Origin: Tretioscincus oriximinensis
Taxonomy: Eukaryota > Chordata > Lepidosauria > Squamata > Gymnophthalmidae
Reading direction: 5' to 3'
Assembly (NCBI GenBank): GCA_022410635.1
Contig: JAJVDF010000015.1
Span: 4,399,859 to 4,463,858 of the forward strand
Length of the DNA stretch: 64,000 bases
Positions 40,401 to 52,400 of the stretch are shown here, piece by piece. A program made the translations under genes and the position numbers. Under the pieces are notes generated by a model. That model had not been told where the DNA came from, did not search any database, and saw only the letters and a list, made by a program, of their open reading frames with translations. The first letter of the stretch is position 1. Each line of letters begins with the position of its first letter.

Positions 40401-43400
40401 CATCCATCCTAGTGCCCATTTATACCCTTGGTATCCATAAACCTGTCTAGTCCTGTCTTGAGGTTATCCAGGCTGCTAGCTACCACCATCTCTCCAGGAA
40501 GTAAATTCCACAGGCCATTGATCCTCTGGATGAAAAAATACTTTCCTTTGTCTGTTCTTACTTTTCTGCCCATCAGTTTCAAAGAATGTCCTCTGGTCCT
40601 AGTGTTATGTGATAGAGAAAACAATTTTTATATTCATCTAAAAGTGCTGTTATCTCTATTGGCTTCAGATTTCTTCCACTCTGCAGAAAGGACTGACTCA
40701 CGATTACTTCTCCCTGAATACAATTCATCAAGAGGCAATCTATAGTTTCCTTATCTTGCCGGTATGTTCTTCAGCACTTGAAGCCGAAACCATGGAATCT
40801 TTGGCTATGTCCTTTGCAGTAGCTGTCAACAAACTGCACGAACGTTCTTTAGAACTTCTAGGTAGGTGGCTGTAAACCTTTGGGGCCCTCGTGTGGGCCC
40901 TGATTGCCCTATTCTGGCTATTCCCCTGGTGTGAGTTCTTTCTTTGGCCCTTTCCCCACTGAGCCTTATTCTAGACTATATCTTGGAATAGGAGCCTANC
41001 ATCTACATAAGTCCAGATGGGGTCTATCACAGTCTACACTGGCATGTCGATGGCCAAGCTTTGTGACAAGATATAACCGAGAACAAAGCTCCTTGTAGAC
41101 AGGATCCTTTGCCTTATTATAGTGTGCCTAGATGTTCCTGAATTTAGACTTTGGACATTTTGTTCCCAGAAGCTGCCATGAAATGGGGTCCTGGAGAAAC
41201 AGAGTTGAATAACATCTGCATTTTTGGTTAAATTCAGACGTCACATTTTTTTACTTCCCATGTGATGGTACTGGGAATGGTTTACTAATTTATAATAGTG
41301 AGAGGTCCCTTAGAATTTCAGCACATGAGGCATTGACATAACAGATCTACAGTACATTAAGGGTGTAACGAGGCTGTTAAACAGTGGTCTAAAGCATGTA
41401 TTCATCTTTTATAATTTTCTTGGTCTTTTGTTACCTGCCCTGGGACCAGTGGTGAAGGGCGGGATATAAATCATTATGAATAAAATAAATAGATAACCAT
41501 GTGGAAAGCCCCAACCAATTGAGTTGCTGACATCTACTTGCATCAGGTAAGTGCAACTGGATCACATTATTGTTCCTTCTTCCTTGTAGTCTGTGGCCAA
41601 AGTGGCAGTTAAGAAAGTTTTTTAATGCTTAAGCTGCTGCTCAGATACCTAAGAGAGATAAGCATGGTTGACTCCCTGAGTTGTGGCTTGTGTATTAAAG
41701 CACCATATTTAATACTGGTTGGGCTACAGATCAGGGAAGAAGCAAGACTGCAGTTAACTGTGGATTCCATTGCTTCACTTTATTTCCCCAAAAAGTTGGG
41801 TGAAAATGTGCGTTTCATGGCCCGATATAGCAAAATTCCCCAGAAATGTCAAAATTGTTCACAAAACTGGCAGGAGCAGCAGCCCAAATGTGATCTCCAC
41901 TCCCCCCTTGTTTTCCTCCTGTAAAATCTAAGTGCGTCTTATGGTCCAATGCGTCTTATAGTCTGAAAAATACAGATAATCTGTGCGGGCAAACTTTCCT
42001 CTCCTTTCAGCCACGTGCCACCTTAGATCTTTGGTTTCGATTCAGCATTTTGTGGCAAGAATTGTTTTATCAGTCTTGTCAGTTCGACCACATTACACCT
42101 CTCCTTATACCTCTTCGTTGGCTTCCCATTCTCTACCGTACTCGGTTTATGCTTTAGATTCCAACTTTCAGGGCCTTTCTCAGTCTTGCTTCCCTTTATT
42201 TCTCATTTCTCTGTATCAGCCCTCTCATACTGTCTGCTGATATCATGCCCCTCACCCAGTCTAGGTTCTCTTCTTCATGTTTTTCCTGTCTCCTGTCATT
42301 CCTTGTTCCCTCCTATAGCCCCTTACCTCTGGGACCCTCTTCCTATTCACCTCTGTCCTGTCACCTTCTCCTGTCAGCTTCAAATCCCAGTTAAAAAACG
42401 GAACTCCTATGTTTCAGGGCCTTTGATGTTGTTGAGTTCTTTGTTTTAGTTAACTTTTAGTATTTAATATTATTTGTTAAATTTAATGTTGGTGTATTGC
42501 TTGTTTTCTTTTATTGCATTCGTTGTTGACATTGAATTTTATGTATGCTGCTCAAAACAATAAAGGGAACACTTTAACATAACAGTGTAACACTAAGTGT
42601 TCCCTTAAGTATTTTGAGCAGTATATATTGTACAGCACTATGTACCTGGATGGTGCATGGTAATGCAGTGGTTAAAAACAATGGCCTTTCAACAGAGAGG
42701 TTGGCATCTGAGGCCCATGTGTCTGCCGTGGAGAAAAGTAAACACCTCCTATTGGCCTTCGGTTCAGCCAACTTAGCTGTTTGAAAGCAAAGCAAACGCA
42801 CATAGATTAATAGGCACCATCACAATGTGATGGGGAAGTAGAGTGTAAACCTTTAGGTGAAAAATAGCCTTGTAAGCCACTTTGAGTCCCTTCAGGTGAG
42901 AAAGGAGNGAGTATAAAAACCCAATTATTATTTTTCTTAAATGAGGGAGATAAATTTAAACGATTTGGGAGGGTGTGTGTGTGTAGCTTTACTCCACAGG
43001 ACATATGAGGGCATCCTCATGTGCAGTATGTCTTTCTTGCAACAGTTTCTGTTACAGAGAGCATAATGGCAGGATACATGTTCCACTGAGAATAGAAGGA
43101 TATGCAGTCTTGATATGCAATATAAGTGTTCTGTAGAATTTCTGTGAGTTCTGAAGGAGAAAAGGATATCTTCATTTTCAGTGATTTTTCTTTTTGAGGA
43201 ATATCTCAACAGCTTTTTTCTATTTTTTTCCAGAAAGGTGTTGGTCCATGTTGTCTAGCACGTTCTTAGCCCAAGTCGTTCAGATGCTTAACAAAGCTGC
43301 AAAATCTCAACTGTGCTTCTATTACCATTACCCACAATGCCTAGCACTGAACCCACTACTAGAAGTGCTAAAGAAGCTGTATGAGGTATCTGAGTTTAGT

Positions 43401-46400
43401 ATTCTTGCAAGCTCTTAGTTGTTGCTTCCAAATCAAAAGTCCAGGAATTCTGATTTTTTTTNCCCAGGTAAACACAAAGGCTAATTACAAGATCCACTAC
43501 AGCAGCTTCTACATTGATGAAGCAATTCAAATAAATCCCATTGAGGATTTATGTCGCTGGAAGGTATGGATTGTTGATTTGTTTGGATTCCTTTGTGAAA
43601 GGAATGCTGGATGTATCTTGTGAAAATGTATGTGCAGATTTCAAATTGCAACATACTCGAGGTCTGGACACACATGTGCTTTTAAATTATCTTTATTCTA
43701 AATAATTTGTAAGGGCAGCACCATATAGAGTGCATTACAATAGTATCCAGAAGCACCCTTAGATTTCACATCTGGCCCTTGTACGGCAATTTAACCCCAT
43801 CAAGGACAGGGTTAATCCCCATCCAGCCCCCATCATGGCTTCCAGGCACCTGCCAAGCACTTCAATCACCTCCCCTGATTCAGATAAAACAGAGAGATTG
43901 AGCTGAGCGTCATCTGCATATTGATGACACTTCACCCCAAATCTCCTATTGACCTCTCCTAGTGGCTTCNTATAGACATAAAACAGCATGGGGGAGAGGA
44001 TCGACCCCTGAGGAATCCCACAAGTGAGCTCCCAGGATGTCGAGCAAGAATCTCCCACNGCCACTCCCTAGTGGCTTTGGAGATAGGAATGTAACCACTG
44101 CGTTTCCCTGGATCTAGGAGGTAAGTGATGCCCTAACTATGGGTGATTCCTGATTGGTTGCAGCAACAGAAGCTCCGCCTCCAAAGATCTTTATTAGACC
44201 CCAGAGGCGGTCCTATCCCCAGTCCTTCTGTTGATGTTCAGCCAGAAGCTTTATCCCTGTCTTTACCTTTTCACGGCCTTCTTCTAATGGACTTTACCTC
44301 TGATGCTGAGGATACACCTTATCCCTTAATTACAAGAGGATCGTTACGCACGCCTCCTCAGCTACTAAACCTACTGAAGAACAAATTGAACAATTCCGGA
44401 TTCTGACTCAGAACTTCATTGATACGGTCAGTATGCCATCCGCCCCAAGTCCCTCTCATTCCGTGCGGTTTGAAACAGGAGACTCTGCAGCTGCCCCCCT
44501 CATTCCACGTGGTTTGAGGTCGTAGTGAGAGCTGCAACTAGATTAAGTGATTTTACAGCTGCCCCCCCTCTCTCTGTGTGGTTTGAGGCTGTAGTGAGCG
44601 CTGATACGGACCTTTTATTTAATCCCAAGATGCCTGGCAGTAAGCAAGACCTTCCGGACCAATGCGAGATAGGGGTGACTGTGGAAGTCAAGCAGGACTC
44701 CTGTGATCCAACCAAGGGGCTAGACCTTTCTTCCTAAATCAGGATGGCAGTTGCAGAATACTTTGATTCTCGTAAGCAACCTTCTAACAATACGCTAGCC
44801 CAACTCTTTGGTCCAGCCCCCGCTGCCAAAAAGACCCCTTTTCGCCTTTCAGGGTCCTTTAATTACCGAGTCAAACCCCGTTTGAATTGACCTGTCTTCT
44901 CACAGTGAAGAGGAAGGGGAGTGTAGGACTAGCAAACGGCCCAAGCCCAAATCCAAGGCGGGACAAAAAACCGCCAAAAAATCGGGGCATTCAAAAAAGA
45001 CATCAACCATTAAAGACGTCACTACTAAAAAAGGCGCGGAGGACACAGGCACTAAGACAGATACGTCCGCAGATGGCGCCAAGAAATACAAAATTAAATC
45101 ACTACCTTTTGAAAAAATGTCGGTCCCTGCCGACAAGCCAAGGAAGCATAAGGAGAAAAAGAGCTGCCACGGCAACCTAACTCAAGCGGCGGAACGGCCA
45201 GGGGAGAGATGACTACAGGAAAAATAACAGCCACTCCTACCTGCCAAGGCTAAATCTCCAGAGCTGCCTAGACCGGAACATCGTAAGGTGCTGGCAAAAA
45301 CCAAGCACCTCCGCTACCCCTCGGAAGAAAGAGAATTTTTCGCAGATTTACCATGACTACAATTCTCTGATTTGTCCTCTGACAAGGAGTCTTCCCAGCC
45401 CAGCCGTCCTCTGGAAGGCTGGTTCTCCGAGTCTTCTCAGGAGGAGGATGACGAAGAAGAACCTCATAATGCAGCTTAAGGAAAAATTAATGGCTACCCT
45501 TAGCTTAGACCAGGCTGATCCAGTGCCTGAGAAGCTTGCCAAGGAAAAAGAAAATCTCATGCTTCCTACAGATGCCAAACCTAAATTATCCTTTCTAGCT
45601 TCTTTCAAAGAACTCTTACTGAAGGAATGGGAGACTCCCACTAAATTGGTACACCCTCCCATTCTACTCAGAAAATTATTTGGAAACGACATGGGAGATG
45701 TGAAGCTATGGCAGGTACCTCTAGCAGACGCAGATGTCACTATCTTACTTTCTCATTCAGCTGCACCTGCGGATGGGGACACCCCCTTACGTGACCAAGA
45801 TAAAAAAATGGAGGGATTTCTTAAACGCGCTTTTGAATCTCTCTCCATCTCAACGAGAGCCAACGCTACCATGGCCCTCTTCTCCAAAGCAGCTTATAAG
45901 TGGTCTGATGCTTTGCTCCAAGACCCGCTGTTGCCTCCTATTTTTTCTAGACCCATTAAATTTATCCAACGGGTATTAGCATTATCTTCAGATGTGGCAT
46001 TAGATCTCATGCTCCTGGATAGTAAGACTGTGGCTTTGAATGTTGTGGCACGGCATGCCCTATGGCTCAGATTCTGGGGAGCTGATTCCCAGGCAAAAGT
46101 TAATCTGACTTTGGTGGACTCCCAAAAGAAAAAGAAGACCAGGTTTCAACCTCGCACTCCAGGTAGAGACACAAGGTTTTCTTCTTACCAGCATGGTTTT
46201 AGCTCTTTTAGACCTTTCCCTCTAATCACCAAATTTTTTGTCCACAAAGGGACATCCCAATGCCCTACAGACCTCAGCCTTTTCGCTCTAGGGGACAAAG
46301 CAGGCCTTCTTTCTACAGAGGCAGAGCCAATGTCAAACCCTTTCAATGCTTCTAAGGAACCAGATACCCTGTCGGGGGCAGGCTGAGCCAATTCTCAGAT

Positions 46401-49400
46401 CNATGGTTCTCTTCTGGTGCCCCTCCTTGGGTTATGAAGATTATTTCTGAGGGATATACTCATTGGAGTTAATTTCTAATCCAACTCCCAGGTTTATTTA
46501 GTCCATACCTCCAGACACACCTCGTTCCAAGGTGGTGGACATGTTTCAAGTGGTTGATAAGTTATTGTCCCAGAGGGTGGTTCAGTTGGTTTCCCCGTCC
46601 CAACATGGTAAAGGGGTATATTCTCACCTTTTTGTTGTACGTAAAAAATCTGGCGGACTACGCCCTATTCTTAATTTACTTTATGCTAACAAATTTATTG
46701 TTCAAAGAAAGTTCAAAATGGAAACCTTGAACATTATCAGAGCTGCCATTCCTCTGGACACTTTCCTCATGTCCTTAGACCTGGAAGATGTGTGCCTACA
46801 TGTTCCTATTCATCCATCCTCCAGGCGATTGCTTCGTTTAGCTGTAGGCTCTCTGCATCTGGAATTCTCCGTTTTCCCCTTCGGGATGAGCTCCAGCCCA
46901 CATACTTTCTCAAAGCTGCTTTCCTTCGTTATAGGACTTTTGAGAGCCAGAGGAATTATACTGTTGGCTTACTTGGATGACATTTTAATTGCATCACGTT
47001 CCTTTGAAGCTACCCGACATGAACTAGACCTGGCTATTGCCTGTCTGAGATCCCATGATTTTCTCATAAACTTAAGAGTTCCCTAGTACCTAGTCAAGTT
47101 ATTTCCCATCTGGGAGCTGTATTTAACACTGTTCAGGGTACTGTTGCTCCTGACCCGGACAGACTACTAGAACTGTTTGCCTTAGTTCGCAATGTCCAAA
47201 AACGTGCAAGGCCCCCCTTTTGACAGTAGCCGCCTTACTGGGAAAAATGATCTCTGTTTTCAATATCATGAATTGGGCCAAGTTTAATTCCAGAGCTGTT
47301 CAATGGCTCATTTTGCCCTTCACCTACCAGATACTTACCAAACAAAACACTTGGGTGTCCTTGCCTTTACCTTTTCGAAACTCGTTGTCATGGTGGTTAG
47401 ATGTTGAATGGTTGTCACAAGGTACCCCCTTGATCCCCCCTCACAGGGTCGTTGTTACCACCGATGCAAGCCTAACGGGCTGGGGCACCCATTGTGAGGG
47501 ACATATGATACAGGGAGTTTGGACAGATATGGATACAATACATTCTATCAACTGGTTAGAGCTGAAAACAGTGTTCCTAGTGCTCCAAGCCCTGTGTCCC
47601 TTCATTCGGGGCAAGCATGTGTTAATCCGCACAGACAACACTACCGCCAAAGCCCACATTAATAAACAGGGCGGCACGAGATCGAGGAATCTGATGGCTC
47701 TCTCTGTTTCTCTATTCACATGGACCCAGGATAATCATCTGTCTCTGTCTGCTATTTACTTACAGGGCAATCTCAACGTGACAGCAGACACTCTCAGCAG
47801 ACAAAGAATACAGGATTCAGAATGGAGTCTCAATCCAATCCTGTTCAAAATGATATGTCAGCTATGGGGAACCCCGGTCTTGGACTTATTCGCCTCCCAT
47901 CTAAATGCTCAAGTCCCTCGATACTTCTCCAGATTCCATCATCCGGGGGCAGAGGGGATAGATGCACTTTCTCACCCTTGGCTGAAGGGACTGTTGTATG
48001 CCTTTCCCCCTCTTCCTATCCTGCCCAGGTTCCTTGCTCTTCTTCGAGCATCCTCATCCACAGTGATTGTCATCGCCCCTCTATGGCCCAAGAGACTTTG
48101 GTTTCCTGTCCTAACGAGCCTGCTANTGGATCATCCTTGGGAAATTCCACCATGGCACAATTAACTCATTCAAGGGGGCCTCATATATCCCAATTTCACT
48201 TGACTAAAATTAGTTGCCTGGAAGGCCAAAGGGTTGGGTACAGGTTCTTAGGATATTCAGAAAAGGTTATTGTCATCCTTCTGCGGGATAAAAGAACATC
48301 TACTCTGGCCTGTGGCGTCCTCCATTTTGAGGTTTGTGTTTCTTTTATTTACTTACTAGTTATCCCAGAGGGAGGGGGGAAGAGCAGGCCTAGGCAGGGG
48401 CGTGGCTTCCTGGTTCCCTGTTTGGGAGGGGGCGTGGCTGGAGGAGCCAGCCAATGGGGCCTCAAGTAGCCGGCTGGTCAGGAGATAAAAGGGAAGCTGA
48501 CCAGGGCTAGAGGCCTTTCTGTCGGGGACTTGTGGTGTAGCAAGTGGACAGAGGGGTCCGCTTCTGATCTGCCTCAGAGGGAGGGGGAGGAAGTGTATGG
48601 TGGCCTGGAGGAGTCAAAGCTGAGGCTTGACTTGGGGCTGGAACAAGTAAAGTGACACAGGGCCTGTCTCTTGAAGTCTCTGGAAACTAATGTTGCACTT
48701 GCTTGGTGTGGGTGTGCTTGAGTCAGGCTTACTTGATAAAAGCCGAAGCTTTNTTATTCTAATCTTTCTTCTATTCCTTGTTTGTAAATAATAAACTTGT
48801 TATTTGTTTCATTTCAAATATCTCTCTCTTTCTTTATTTCTGTAACCACAAAATATAAGCACGCTACTGGTGGGGGCTGTGAATAAAGCCCTCATCCTGA
48901 GGTAAACTCTGAGGCCTTGTGTAGGCCGGAGGATAGTACTGTTGCTCCAAGCAGTCGTGGGTGCTGGCTTGGGCAACAGGGTGGATANTGTGGCACCCCT
49001 GACTGAGGGTCATTGAATAGTAGGGCCCTCAGGTTAGGGGTCGCCACATGGCCTCACACTCCAGAGTGTGGAAAACTTTTTGTACATGGGCGGATGACAA
49101 TGGTTTGAATCCTTTTCTAGCTAAACTTGAGGATGTTATGCAGTTTCTTCAAAGGGGTCTAGATATGAAACTCTACTCTAGCACTCTGCAGAGGCAGGTC
49201 GCTGCCATCTCAGCAGTTTTGGATATTTACTCTGATTCCCCCCTTTCAGCACATAAACACATTACCAAGTTCTTGAAAGCGGTCAAGCAGGACGAGGCCT
49301 CAATTCAGCATCGTTTTCATACATGGAAGTTAAATTTGGTCCTGCANGTTCTAGCAAAACCTCCTTTCGAGCCCATCCAGGATATTTCTTTGAAGTTCTT

Positions 49401-52400
49401 AACTCTCAAAACTATTTTTCTGATGGGCATTGTTTCTTCTAGGAGGGTATCAGAAATTGCCTCGATGTTTTTAAGAAGACCTCTGGGGCCTTGGTCCTTC
49501 GTACGGATCCACTTTTTCTACCTAAAGTGTCTTCTCGTTTCCACTTAGACCAGGATGTTGTATTATCCGATTTCTGCCCCAACCCCTCATCTCCAAGGGA
49601 GGTTTATTGGCACTCCTTGGATGTTAAAAGATCAGTGTTAACCTACCTTAAGCAGACAAAATCCTTCAGGAAATCAGAGGCCTTATTTGTAATAAGCCAT
49701 CATTCCCGTGGTACTNGGGCAAAACCCAGGACCATAGCTTCCTGGCTTAAGAAGCTCATTAAAATGGCCTATACCCTCCAAGGGGAAGTTCCCCCTTTAA
49801 GGATATCTGCTCACTCTACTAGTTCGGCTTCTGTTTCAGCCGCTTTTTATAACTTGGTCTTCTGCCAGTACTTTCATCAGGCACTATAAGCTAGAATTTA
49901 CATACTCGGACAAAGCGAGCTATGGTAGACATATATTGCAATATATTTTAAATGACGTTTCAGACTGATCATAGCCCCTCCCTCATGTTTCAGAGTTAAG
50001 CTTGGGTATGTCCCATAGTTAGGGCATCACTTACCTCCTAGATCCACGGAAAGGAACACCCCATTATCGTACTTACCTGTAGGGTGGTGTTTCTGGATCT
50101 AGGAGGTAAGTGATGCCATCCTCCCTTATGGCAATGATGTATAGAACTTATGCCGGTACCCCTTGGGGAATGTTATGGCAGAGTTGTTTCAGAATGAGTA
50201 TCTGATGATTCAAGATAATCTATTTACATATTACTATATTTTCGTATTTAAAGACTACTCTTTCTAGTTGTGTTTACCTTTAATAGTTCATCCAATGTCT
50301 CCTTTTATCTATCTGTATGTGAATACAAGTTATTGTTTTGAATTGGTTAATTATCTTAACTTACCTTATCTTGTTTATATGACCTCTAGTGAATAAATGA
50401 GTCTAGATGCAATTATTGATTGTGTATAACATTTTATTTAATTTTTTGCTTACTTAACTTCACGCTTCCAGAAAGACTAGGGATAGGACCGCCTCTGGGG
50501 TCTAATAAAGATCTTTGGAGGCGGAGCTTCTGTTGCTGCAGCCAATCAGGAATNACCCATAGTTAGGGCATCACTTACCTCCTAGATCCAGGGAAACGCA
50601 GGGGTTCCATTCCTATCTCCAAAGCCACTTGGAGTGGCAGTGGGAGATTCTTGCCCGACATCCTGGGAGCTCACTTGTGGGATTCCTCAGGGGTCGATCC
50701 TCTCCCCCATGCTGTTTTATGTCTATATGAAGCCACTAGGAGAGGTCAATAGGAGATTTGGGGCGGGATACAAGTACAAATAAATAAAAATAAATAAAAT
50801 AAACCAACCAGGGCAACCAAGGTGATTTCTGTACCATAACCAGGCCTGAAGCCAGATTGAAATGGCTCTAGATAATCAGTTTCTTCCAACCATGCCTGCA
50901 ATTGAACAGCCACGACCTTTATCTATCCCAAGAAAAGTATATTGGCCACTGGGCAGTAGTTATTTAACTCTTCCTGGTCCAGGGAAGGCTTCTTGATATG
51001 GATAGACAATCTCCTTCAGAGGCTCAAAAGGAAAAAATATAGTGCTAATAGTATTTTGTTGATTTTCTAGTTTGGAAAATACTCTTCAGTTTGGGAAGGT
51101 AGCTTGGATGCCTTCTTATGCCTCACAGAAGTACTAGAAGGCAAAAGGGAAGATCCGCGTGCATTTAAGACTGAAGTAAGTGTGTTAATTTGTTTCTTTA
51201 ATGTGTTTGGATTAACCTGTGTTGCCTTTATGTGTTTGGATTAACCTGTGTTGCCAAATTGAGTTACCGTATATGTTCTGATAATGGATGGGCACTTATC
51301 TCATAACAGTGCCTATCTCCTCTTCTTGATCCACTGTTCTCAATTTTTGCTAGTGAGCTCCCAGGCAGTGAGTATGAACAACGTATTTGAGTCACACCAT
51401 GTTGCACCAGCAGATTAGGGATCTCTGATATGTGCCAAGGAGGAAAGATTGCTTGTGACTAGAGAAGGTGGAACCAGAGTCGCTGAGGACACAAGGGAGC
51501 TATGTCAATTACTTCCATGCTTTTTGTTTGAATTCACCTCAGCAATGATGGCATAAGTAGAAATGTTGGACAAGTGTAAAGAAAAGCCTCAGACCATTGA
51601 TTCCTGCTGCCCTGAGATCCCAGTATCTTGACAGGAATGCTGTAATACTACAACATCTCTGGCTAAGTCAAAAGAAGAAGAAGAAGAACTGGGTTCTTAT
51701 ACCCTGCTTTTCTCACCTTTCAAAGGGACTCAAAGTGGCTTACAAAGTTATTTTTCACCCGAAGGCTTACACTCTATCTGGCTGTGGTGGTTCACATTTA
51801 TAAACTTGCAGTCAGTTGCAATTTCTTGCAATTCTTGCTTTCAAATAGCTGGGTTGGCTAAAGCTACAGGCTAGGAGAAGGTGCTCACCCCTCCCTACGT
51901 CCCACACAGGGCTTTGAAGCCTGACCTCCCAGATGAGAGACCGTTTCCTTAGTGACTGAGCCATTCGTGCCAGGATTGACAGGATTGGGAGAAAATAAAC
52001 TCAATAAACCCGTCTGAAGTAGTTCTTCACGAGAGCCACTGAGCCTGGAGAGATGGAAAAGCCTTGTTTCTGCTGATCTGAGGCTTCAGTCCAAGTTGGA
52101 GAAGCAAAAGGCTGCTTTAAACCTTTGTCCAAACTTGGGCTGACAAACCAACAGTCTGAACTCAAGGAGAGCTTCCTCAAACTGAGCACTTAAGTGAAGA
52201 AGAATTGTGGATTTGAATGCCTGTTCATTTATACTGCAGCTGATGCCTTCAGCTGTTACTCTTCGGTTCAAATCTGTGTTTCTTCTGAAAGTGACTTAAG
52301 GGAAAGTCATTTCCTTAGAATTCAGGAAAAGGAAGAAAGTGTTTCATGGGGGGCTCAGTGTTTTTGTAGCACCCTGGCTCAAAACAAAAAAATCATTCAT

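Larger units (their letters stand above)
44102..50598 (+). mobile_element. DIRS-like tyrosine-recombinase retrotransposon, near complete
   Basis: Inverted terminal repeats at 44102-44230 and about 50470-50598 (left end gtttccctggatctaggagg). Order inside: gag-like region, reverse transcriptase, RNase H, methyltransferase-like block, tyrosine recombinase, then an internal complementary region. This order and the inverted ends define DIRS elements. Frameshifts and an LTR insertion make it inactive. Removing the LTR and one target copy leaves about 5.75 kb, normal for the group. Confidence 0.9.
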
